A DNA stretch of 5,029 nucleotides from Ferruginibacter sp. (lineage in GTDB: Bacteria; Bacteroidota; Bacteroidia; Chitinophagales; Chitinophagaceae): the NCBI GenBank assembly GCA_025362765.1, contig JANYFI010000354.1, positions 1-5,029 on the forward strand. The letters are read 5' to 3'. Positions within the stretch are counted from its first letter, which is position 1. Each line of letters starts with the position of its first letter. The notes beneath the pieces are model-generated. The model made no database searches. It worked only from the letters and a program-made list of their open reading frames with translations, and was not told the DNA's origin. A program made the position numbers and the translations under genes. Below are positions 1-5,029 of this stretch, piece by piece.

Positions 1-822
1 ATAGGCTCTGGGCGATGAGATCGCATTCATGCGTATACGATCGCCCAGCAAGGCTCCGCCGGTTTTTTTCTTAGATGGATCAACAGAAATTACAGCAATG
101 GTTTTATCAGTATACGTGTTTAAAAATCGGCGTACAATTTCATCTGTAACAGAAGACTTGCCTGCACCGCCGGTACCGGTGATGCCGACAACAGCAGCCC
201 CCCCACCCCCCAAAGGGGGATTTTTGGAGTCCTTCATTTCTTGATACTCTGCAGTCAAATCGGAAAGTAAATATTTAAAGTCTTTATTGTTTTCAGCGAA
301 CGTAATCGCTCTGGCCACTTTTCTAATATCCCTCCACTCCCCAAGTACGAAAACATTACCTGGATTATTCGCTTCAATAAATCCCCCCTTGGGGGGTGGG
401 GGGGCTGCTTTTTTGATCACATCTTCAATCATGCCTTCCAGTCCCATTGTTCTGCCATCATCCGGACTGTAAATTCTTGTGATACCATACGCGTGCAATT
501 CCTCTATTTCAGCAGGCAGAATTGTTCCGCCGCCACCGCCAAAGATTTTTATATGTCCGCAACCGCTTTCATTCAGCAGGTCTTTCATGTATTTAAAAAA
601 CTCAATGTGGCCGCCCTGGTAACTGGTAATGGCGATAGCTTGCGCATCTTCTTCTATGGCGCACTCCACAATTTCGTGTACACTCCTGTTATGGCCAAGA
701 TGAATGATTTCTGCACCCTTTGACTGTAGAATGCGGCGCATAATATTGATGGCTGCATCATGGCCGTCAAACAGGGCCGCAGCCGTTACTATGCGAATTT
801 TATTTTTTGGATCATTTGGCAT
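1..822 (-). CDS. icmF: Fused AdoCbl-dependent acyl-CoA mutase (IcmF), N-terminal part
   Basis: IcmF interconverts isobutyryl-CoA and n-butyryl-CoA (some members use related branched acyl-CoAs) with adenosylcobalamin, and carries its own GTPase chaperone between the B12 and mutase parts. Seen here: 274 codons, open through the left edge. The B12-binding domain spans residues about 8-137, with DGHD at 19-22 (H21 is the expected lower axial ligand of cobalt), SYQGG at 67-71 and GGGGG at 95-99. A linker follows at 139-210. The GTPase domain then starts with P-loop GTGGAGKS (216-223) and continues with [18 protein letters not shown] (248-265), typical of the MeaI/MeaB family. The mutase domain lies outside the window, so substrate specificity cannot be read. 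The start at 822 is the first in-frame ATG after a stop at 832-834. Oddity: both linker ends consist of a G/C-run repeat ([10 protein letters not shown] at 139-148, [10 protein letters not shown] at 201-210). Family assignment is confident; the exact substrate is inferred. Confidence 0.92.
   Translation of the reverse strand, partial: MPNDPKNKIRIVTAAALFDGHDAAINIMRRILQSKGAEIIHLGHNRSVHEIVECAIEEDAQAIAITSYQGGHIEFFKYMKDLLNESGCGHIKIFGGGGGTILPAEIEELHAYGITRIYSPDDGRTMGLEGMIEDVIKKAAPPPPKGGFIEANNPGNVFVLGEWRDIRKVARAITFAENNKDFKYLLSDLTAEYQEMKDSKNPPLGGGGAAVVGITGTGGAGKSSVTDEIVRRFLNTYTDKTIAVISVDPSKKKTGGALLGDRIRMNAISSPRAY
193..223 (-). repeat. G/C-run palindromic element, copy B, inside icmF
   Basis: The second copy of the 31-base element, in the opposite orientation to 379-409, with 155 bases of unique sequence between them. 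On the icmF coding strand it is read one frame away from the other copy and gives [10 protein letters not shown] (residues 201-210), directly before the first strand and P-loop of the GTPase domain. Both copies keep icmF open. Confidence 0.85.
379..409 (+). repeat. G/C-run palindromic element, copy A, inside icmF
   Basis: A 31-base element with a C6-TT-G6 core followed by T and a G7 run, flanked by AAAT and CTGCT. It matches the reverse complement of 193-223 at 30 of 31 positions; the one difference is CCCCCCTT here against CCCCCTTT there. On the icmF coding strand it reads [10 protein letters not shown] (residues 139-148), immediately after the B12-binding domain. The C and G runs can fold into a stem. 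Confidence 0.85.
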
Positions 823-864
823 CAGGATGAATCATTAACAGTAAATGAATGCCACTTACCACTA

Positions 865-872
865 CGAAAATA
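865..872 (-). promoter_or_regulatory. Possible Bacteroidota -7 box upstream of icmF
   Basis: On the minus strand this reads TATTTTCG, one base away from the Bacteroidota -7 consensus TAnnTTTG, and lies about 43 bases before the icmF start. I could not find a TTG -33 element at the usual spacing, so this is a weak inference. Confidence 0.25.
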
Positions 873-904
873 CGTTTTCTTTCAAAAGCTGAATAACGCC
901 TTTA

Positions 905-946
905 CAATAAAAAAATGTTCGTCAACACAAGGTAGTTGAACATTTT
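905..946 (-). terminator. Terminator-like hairpin between rsmA and icmF
   Basis: The perfect 9-base arms AAAATGTTC (912-920) and GAACATTTT (938-946) are separated by 17 bases. Read on the minus strand, the second arm runs into a tract of seven T, as in an intrinsic terminator. It would end transcription coming from rsmA, whose stop is about 95 bases upstream, before icmF begins. The stem is AT-rich and so weak, which keeps confidence modest. It could instead be a regulatory site upstream of icmF. Confidence 0.4.
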
Positions 947-951
947 AAATC

Positions 952-979
952 AGCAACCAATCGCTGCTACGCGATTGCT
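952..979. repeat. Inverted repeat in the rsmA-icmF gap
   Basis: CAATCGC (958-964) and GCGATTG (971-977) form a 7-base perfect stem around a 6-base loop. An alternative longer pairing uses AGCAA (952-956) with TTGCT (975-979) and bulges four bases. No T tract follows on either strand, so it does not look like a terminator by itself. Its role is unknown. The rest of the 823-1041 gap shows no credible ORF, RNA gene or cobalamin riboswitch. Confidence 0.4.
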
Positions 980-1041
980 ATATATACACAGGGAAATCTA
1001 TTTTCGATATCAGCTAACAATTGTTTGCTCCATTTTCTTTG

Positions 1042-1794
1042 TCAACTCATTTTAAAAGTCAGCGCAGCAAAGTCTTCCACGCTTAACGCTTCGGCACGTT
1101 TGTCAAAGAGTTCATCCATTAATATTTCTGCCGTAAATAGACTTTTAACTGCATTACGCAACGTTTTTCTACGCTGATTAAAAGCCGTTTTCACCAGTAC
1201 CTTAAAAGCACGTTCACTTTTTACATGCAACGGTGTGGCTTTGCGTTTAAGTCTTATCACCCCGCTTTGTACTTTCGGCGGCGGGTTAAAACTCTGGTTG
1301 CTTACATCAAACAAATATTCCACTTCATAAAACGCCTGTATTAACACACTCAGTACGCCATATACTTTATTGCCTTCCTTTGATGCCGCACGCTGGGCCA
1401 CTTCCTTTTGAAACATGCCAATAACCACAGGTACCTTATCTTTCCAGTCCAGTACCTTAAATAAAATTTGAGTAGAGATATTGTAGGGGAAATTACCTAT
1501 TACTGTAAATGGTTCTTCAAACGGTGCCTCCATATCTAAAAAACTCTGGCTGATGATACGATCATTTAAAACTGGGTAGGTTGCTTTCAAATAAGCCGTT
1601 TTTTCGTCATCCAGTTCAACAGCTTTGAAATGAATTCCGGATAATTGAATCAGGTGTTTGGTCAAAGCGCCGCCACCTGGCCCCACTTCAAGTAAATTGG
1701 TACACTCCTCTTCTTTTAAAGCCGCGATAATTTTTTGAATGATTACTTCATCTTTTAAAAAATGCTGGCCTAACGATTTTTTTATTTTAAACAT
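1042..1794 (-). CDS. rsmA: 16S rRNA (adenine1518-N6/adenine1519-N6)-dimethyltransferase RsmA (KsgA)
   Basis: RsmA uses S-adenosylmethionine to dimethylate the two adjacent adenines in the helix 45 loop of 16S rRNA during late 30S subunit maturation. Seen in the 250-residue protein: the N-terminal KKSLGQHFL signature (5-13), the SAM-binding glycine loop EVGPGGGALT (36-45), the acidic motif VELDDEK (59-65), the catalytic NFPY (101-104) and the C-terminal FNPPPKVQSG (169-178) and FNQRRKTLRN (205-214). These motifs and their order are diagnostic. I chose the ATG at 1794 because family members usually begin a few residues before SLGQHFL. An in-frame ATG at 1836 would add 14 unconserved residues (MYFYSVIRKTVTPL) and cannot be ruled out. 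It is divergent from pdxA and is followed by the non-coding gap before icmF. Length is normal for the family. Confidence 0.95.
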   Translation of the reverse strand: MFKIKKSLGQHFLKDEVIIQKIIAALKEEECTNLLEVGPGGGALTKHLIQLSGIHFKAVELDDEKTAYLKATYPVLNDRIISQSFLDMEAPFEEPFTVIGNFPYNISTQILFKVLDWKDKVPVVIGMFQKEVAQRAASKEGNKVYGVLSVLIQAFYEVEYLFDVSNQSFNPPPKVQSGVIRLKRKATPLHVKSERAFKVLVKTAFNQRRKTLRNAVKSLFTAEILMDELFDKRAEALSVEDFAALTFKMS

Positions 1795-1870
1795 GAGCGG
1801 CGTTACTGTTTTCCTGATAACGCTGTAAAAATACATAATCTGTTATCAACCCGGCACCAAACTATGTATT

Positions 1871-1893
1871 GTACAATGTTGTACTTTTACAAC
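1871..1893. promoter_or_regulatory. Overlapping palindromes between rsmA and pdxA (possible operator)
   Basis: Two overlapping perfect inverted repeats share one arm: GTACAA-TG-TTGTAC (1871-1884) and GTTGTA-CTTT-TACAAC (1878-1893). They lie in the short divergent gap, 16 bases before the pdxA start, where a dimeric repressor or activator could affect one or both genes. No convincing -33/-7 pair could be placed for either gene. The repeats are seen directly; the regulatory role is inferred. Confidence 0.35.
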
Positions 1894-1909
1894 CTAATTT
1901 TTTGCTGAT

Positions 1910-2998
1910 ATGATAAATGAAAATAAACCGGTAATCGGCCTGTCTTGTGGTGATATTAATGGAATTGGTTTGGAACTGATTATAAAAACAGTGGGCGATA
2001 CCCGGTTGCTGGACATTTGCACGCCAGTTATTTTCGCAGGCAATAAGGTATTGAACTTTTACCGAAAGGGGCTTACAGATATTAATTTTAATTTCTCCAC
2101 CATTAAAGAATTGAGCCGTGTAAATCACAAGCAGGTAAACCTGTTCAATTGCTGGGAAGAGGAAGTAGCGGTTACGCCCGGCCTGCTGAATGAAACCGGC
2201 GGTAAATACGCCGTTATTAGCCTGGTAACGGCTGCACAGGCCCTAAAAGAAGGAAAAATTGACGGACTGATTACATCGCCTATTCATAAAAAAAATACTC
2301 ATTCAGAGGTATTTAATTTTACGGGGCATACACCCTACCTCAAAAATTTGTTTGAAGTACCGGATGTGGTAATGCTGATGGTGGCGGAAAATATGCGGGT
2401 GGGATTGGTTACAGAACATGTTGCCATAAAAGACATTGCGCCTTTTATTACCAAAGAAAATATTTTAAGCAAACTGCACATTTTAAATAATTCGCTGAAA
2501 AAAGATTTTGGTATAGATAAACCTAAGATTGCGGTACTGGGTTTAAACCCTCATGCCGGTGATGAAGGACTGGTGGGTAAAGAGGAAGAAGAAATAATTA
2601 AACCTGCCATTAAGGAAGCAAAGCTCAAAGATGTATTTTGTTTTGGCCCTTATTCTGCAGATGCTTTTTTTGCAAGAGGACAATATGAAAAATTTGATGC
2701 TGTATTAGCCATGTACCACGACCAGGGGTTGATCCCTTTTAAATCGCTGGCCCTGGGTGAAGGCATTAATTATACTGCCGGTCTCGAGGGCATTCGTACA
2801 TCGCCAGACCATGGTGTAGCCTTTGATATTGCCGGTAAAAATAAAGCAGATGAATCATCGTTCAGGGAAGCTATATTTAAATGTATAGATATCATCAATG
2901 CAAGAAAAGAACACGCCAACCAATATAAAAATCCATTAAAGAAGATCAGTGCGGCTTTTGTGGCTAATGCGAGAGATGAAAAAATTACAGAGGAATAG
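1910..2998 (+). CDS. pdxA: 4-hydroxythreonine-4-phosphate dehydrogenase PdxA
   Basis: PdxA oxidises 4-phosphooxy-L-threonine with NAD; the product decarboxylates to 3-amino-2-oxopropyl phosphate, which PdxJ condenses with deoxyxylulose phosphate to pyridoxine phosphate (DXP-dependent vitamin B6 synthesis). Seen in the 362 residues: GDINGIGLEL (14-23), TSPIHKKN (122-129), TGHTPYL (138-144), VTEHVAIKD (167-175), GLNPHAGDEG (211-220), YHDQGLIPFK (269-278) and TSPDHGVAFDIAGK (297-310). The expected metal ligands are H170, H215 and H270, with substrate-contacting H140 and T141. Their spacing (30, 45 and 55 residues) equals that remembered for E. coli H136, H166, H211 and H266. The C-terminal tail is about 30 residues longer than the E. 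coli enzyme (KEHANQYKNPLKK onward), which I believe is usual in Bacteroidota. The start at 1910 fits the family's N-terminus; no Shine-Dalgarno sequence is visible. It is monocistronic here: the next gene is convergent. Confidence 0.95.
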   Translation: MINENKPVIGLSCGDINGIGLELIIKTVGDTRLLDICTPVIFAGNKVLNFYRKGLTDINFNFSTIKELSRVNHKQVNLFNCWEEEVAVTPGLLNETGGKYAVISLVTAAQALKEGKIDGLITSPIHKKNTHSEVFNFTGHTPYLKNLFEVPDVVMLMVAENMRVGLVTEHVAIKDIAPFITKENILSKLHILNNSLKKDFGIDKPKIAVLGLNPHAGDEGLVGKEEEEIIKPAIKEAKLKDVFCFGPYSADAFFARGQYEKFDAVLAMYHDQGLIPFKSLALGEGINYTAGLEGIRTSPDHGVAFDIAGKNKADESSFREAIFKCIDIINARKEHANQYKNPLKKISAAFVANARDEKITEE

Positions 2999-3120
2999 TC
3001 TTTTCGGTGTCGGATTTTATCAGGCCCCTTGCGACCTCTTGTAGAGATTAACTTATTTTTTGACAGTGTTAAATTCAGGAGGAAATCAGGCATAAAAAAA
3101 TCAGCCATTAGCCAGAGTTC

Positions 3121-3828
3121 TTATTTAAACACTTCATCTGAAACACCTTTGTTAATGATGTAAGTACTGAAAGTTATTTCAGCCTTTCCGTTTTTACTTT
3201 TTGCTTTTGCTGCCGCAGAGCGGTTATTCTGCGTGCCATCATCAAAATCAAATGTTACGCCTTTAGGCAGTTTATAATCCTTGGTATCAAAAGTGAAAAC
3301 AATTTTATCAGGCAAACCGTAGCTGGCATATTTTCCATAGCTCATTTCCAGCTGGTAGCTGCCATTGGTTCTGGTAGTAGTTTTGGCCCTTCTGATCACC
3401 AGGGCTGCTTCGTCAATGTATACCGTTGACAATACTACATCCGCATTATCATCTTCCGGAAGTAGTTTAATTATCCTTACTGTAGTTTTCCCTATTTTAT
3501 CTTTTCCCGCATCAATCGCAGTGTATTTTCCTCCGCTTAAAATATTGTTCAGGTTGATGCTCACTGCGCCTTTTGGTACAAACGAAATCCCCTTTTCATT
3601 TTTTATTTTCAGCTTATTGGGCTTTTTGAAAAACACTTTTACATCTGCGTCAGGCACTTTCAAAAAAGACACATTGGTCACCATGCGGGCAGTAGCTTCG
3701 TAATCATTTACTTTATCAATATTAAATTTCACTTTGGCCAGTAAAGCATTTACGTCCTGTGCTGTAGCAGTAAAAGCGCCAGACATAATCAACAGAACTA
3801 AGAGTATTTTCTTTTTACAACGGATCAT
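3121..3828 (-). CDS. LolA-like outer-membrane lipoprotein carrier family protein, secreted
   Basis: A 235-residue exported protein of the LolA-like (COG2834) type: periplasmic half-barrel proteins that bind the acyl chains of lipoproteins or other hydrophobic ligands. Seen: a signal peptide with basic start MIRCKKK, hydrophobic core ILLVLLIMSGAF (8-19) and likely cleavage near TATAQ-D (20-25), with no lipobox cysteine. The mature part is rich in alternating beta-type stretches: DYEATARMV (42-50), DVKVFFKKPNKLKIK (62-76), a central loop with KLLPEDDNAD (121-130), then VYIDEAALVIRRAKT (136-150) and YGKYASYGLPDKIVFTF (164-180). The FKKPNKLK segment followed later by a VYID strand resembles LolA relatives. 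It lies 11 bases after the ABC permease stop, so probably in the same operon. That supports a partnership with the exporter, but true lipoprotein carriage is inferred. A different periplasmic or envelope role is possible, since family resemblance is the only clue. Confidence 0.72.
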   Translation of the reverse strand: MIRCKKKILLVLLIMSGAFTATAQDVNALLAKVKFNIDKVNDYEATARMVTNVSFLKVPDADVKVFFKKPNKLKIKNEKGISFVPKGAVSINLNNILSGGKYTAIDAGKDKIGKTTVRIIKLLPEDDNADVVLSTVYIDEAALVIRRAKTTTRTNGSYQLEMSYGKYASYGLPDKIVFTFDTKDYKLPKGVTFDFDDGTQNNRSAAAKAKSKNGKAEITFSTYIINKGVSDEVFK

Positions 3829-3839
3829 TTTTATTTTAT

Positions 3840-4733
3840 TTAGGATAAGATATCTTTCTTTCTAAAAACCATTACGGCAATTGTTACCAGAATAAAAATA
3901 TGGGCTATCAAAATCAATAAACTCTTTCTGATGGCAGGCCAGTTTTCAACACTTCCTTCGATTGTTTTTCCATCTATATCAGTACCAATATAAAAGAAGC
4001 CTTTCCAGCCCACCAGGTACGAAGTAAATAAAAATGGTTTTACATTTTTATCAATGATAGGTACATTTATATTGCTGATGATGGTGCACACAATTACAAT
4101 GCAAACTGTTGCAATGATAGGCCCAATAGAGTTTTCAGCAAAAATGGATAACAGTAAAGACAAGGCTGCTATTACAGTAAGGGCCACCGTAGCATATGCA
4201 AAAGCTGCCAGGTAGCGCCATAAAATATCATCTTTTGTAATCAGCAAAATCTGCGATTCGTCTCCTTTGGATCTAAACACCAGCATGTCACCCGTTCCAA
4301 AGATAAGCAGGCTGAAAAACAAGGCTGTTACCGCCATCCACAATAGTAAAAAAACAGTGAAAATGGTTGCCGCCGCAAACTTCACCAGTATCAGTTGTGT
4401 ACGGCTGATGGGTTTGGATATCAGTAACCGGAGCGTTCCCATATTGGCCTCGCCGGATATGGAATCCGCAGCAATTAGTGCGATTAAAATAGGCACCTGA
4501 ATCAGCAACGTGTTTAATATGATATAACACATAAAGTAGCCGTTGATGGCCTGCACTCTGTCAAAAGTAAATGTATCTTTTACATTTTGAAGCATCAGGT
4601 CCATATAACTTTGACCATCTGCTTTAAAGGCAAACTGAAAAATAAATACTATCGCAGCCACGGCGGCAAATGCTATATATGTTCTGGGCCTTTTGGATAT
4701 TTTAAATAATTCAATTTGCAAAAGTGTCCACAT
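3840..4733 (-). CDS. ABC-2 type transporter permease
   Basis: The membrane subunit of an ABC exporter, 297 residues from the chosen start. Seen: a cytoplasmic amphipathic N-terminus MWTLLQIELFKISKRPRTY, then six probable membrane segments at about 18-36, 69-89, 117-146, 173-199, 202-222 and 270-290, and a basic tail RKKDILS. Between segments 2 and 3 is SGEANMGTLRLLISKPISR (93-111), the coupling-helix region typical of ABC-2/NosY-like permeases. The ATG at 4733 was chosen because homologs start with this type of helix and because it overlaps the end of the ATPase gene, a common arrangement. The upstream in-frame ATG at 4811 would add 26 residues lying deep inside the ATPase gene. Substrate is unknown; the LolA-like gene downstream hints at lipid or lipoprotein traffic, but lantibiotic, antibiotic or ion export families share this fold. 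Confidence 0.88.
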   Translation of the reverse strand: MWTLLQIELFKISKRPRTYIAFAAVAAIVFIFQFAFKADGQSYMDLMLQNVKDTFTFDRVQAINGYFMCYIILNTLLIQVPILIALIAADSISGEANMGTLRLLISKPISRTQLILVKFAAATIFTVFLLLWMAVTALFFSLLIFGTGDMLVFRSKGDESQILLITKDDILWRYLAAFAYATVALTVIAALSLLLSIFAENSIGPIIATVCIVIVCTIISNINVPIIDKNVKPFLFTSYLVGWKGFFYIGTDIDGKTIEGSVENWPAIRKSLLILIAHIFILVTIAVMVFRKKDILS

Positions 4734-5029
4734 TGCCGGATTGGGTTGTAAGTGATAAAAAATAATTTTCCAGGGAATGGCTTGACTGTGCAGAAAGTAG
4801 CTGCACGCCACCTGCCACCAGGAAATTGATTAACTGCGGCACCGTTGTTTTATCCATCATTAACTGCAACCGGCCGTTGTTTTGCAAAAATGGAGCCCAG
4901 TCAGATTTACGCAATAATTGTTTGGCCAAAGCATTATTCAACGTCTCAATTTCTACTAAAGTGTGGGCTGGATCAAGTAACTCGCTTACCTTTCCTTCCA
5001 CCATTTTTTTACCTTTATGCAGTATAATC
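4711..5029 (-). CDS. ABC transporter ATP-binding protein, C-terminal fragment
   Basis: The last 105 codons of a gene whose start lies beyond the right edge. The frame is open through 5028, so the internal ATG at 5004 is not the start. The visible sequence begins IILHKGKKMVEGKVSELLDP, the usual passage after the H-loop and last strand of the nucleotide-binding domain, followed by a roughly 80-residue accessory C-terminal domain ending ENYFLSLT, very common in ABC-2 exporter ATPases. Walker A, Walker B and the signature motif are outside the window. It would power the permease encoded next. The stop at 4711-4713 lies inside the permease gene, giving a 23-base overlap (4711-4733) that suggests translational coupling. 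Confidence 0.88.
   Translation of the reverse strand, partial: IILHKGKKMVEGKVSELLDPAHTLVEIETLNNALAKQLLRKSDWAPFLQNNGRLQLMMDKTTVPQLINFLVAGGVQLLSAQSSHSLENYFLSLTTQSGNVDTFAN

Noticed and set aside
29..723. Plus-strand open frames at 29-244, 287-472 and 493-723
   Set aside because: They are antisense shadows of icmF, whose motifs are unambiguous on the minus strand.
823..1041. Possible adenosylcobalamin riboswitch upstream of icmF
   Set aside because: No B12-box-like sequence or expected multi-stem layout was recognised on the minus strand; the GCCACTT near 851 is on the wrong strand.
1862..2128. Minus-strand open frame of 88 codons
   Set aside because: It overlaps the N-terminal coding part of pdxA and has no recognisable protein features.
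3077..3082. AGGAGG, a perfect Shine-Dalgarno-like sequence in the pdxA/LolA-like gap
   Set aside because: No start codon with a credible frame follows it on the plus strand. Starts in this window do not use such sites.
2770..3108. Minus-strand open frame of 112 codons over the pdxA end
   Set aside because: Mostly antisense to conserved PdxA motifs; the segment outside pdxA is short and featureless.
2999..3120. Convergent gap examined for a terminator or small gene
   Set aside because: Only a weak CTCT-TGT-AGAG stem and a direct AGCC repeat beside an A7 run were seen; neither makes a convincing terminator.
3365..3703. Plus-strand open frame of 112 codons
   Set aside because: Antisense to the LolA-like gene, which has a clear signal peptide and operon context.
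4267..4530. Open frames on both strands inside the permease gene
   Set aside because: Both are out of frame with the six-segment membrane protein encoded there.

Overview
The window looks like chromosomal DNA of a member of the Bacteroidota, probably close to the Chitinophagaceae. The base composition is moderately AT-rich, starts lack clear Shine-Dalgarno sequences, and the proteins read like Bacteroidota versions of their families. This placement comes from reading the sequence, not from a search. There are six genes: four complete and two cut by the window edges.

Layout: (1) Positions 1-822, minus strand, hold the N-terminal 274 codons of icmF, the fused adenosylcobalamin acyl-CoA mutase, covering the B12-binding domain and the start of the MeaI-type GTPase domain. 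(2) Positions 823-1041 are non-coding and hold two inverted repeats, one of them terminator-like on the minus strand. (3) rsmA (16S rRNA dimethyladenosine transferase), minus strand, ends at 1042. (4) A short divergent gap with overlapping small palindromes separates rsmA from pdxA. (5) pdxA (4-hydroxythreonine-4-phosphate dehydrogenase), plus strand, runs 1910-2998. (6) A convergent gap of 122 bases follows. (7) A minus-strand operon then runs leftward from the right edge: the end of an ABC transporter ATPase, an overlapping ABC-2 type permease, and a secreted LolA-like protein.

How they work together: the three right-hand genes form a tight unit. ATPase and permease overlap by 23 bases and the LolA-like gene follows after 11 bases, which suggests an exporter with a periplasmic partner. 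rsmA and pdxA are neighbours as in Escherichia coli, but divergent here rather than in one operon. icmF is metabolically separate.

The most notable feature is a G/C-run element of about 31 bases present twice, in opposite orientations, inside icmF. The copies sit at the two ends of the linker between the B12 and GTPase domains, are read in different frames, and leave the gene open. The element has no stop codon in any of its six frames, so it resembles a small palindromic element that coding sequence can tolerate. I saw no defence system, CRISPR array, insertion sequence, tRNA or rRNA gene.
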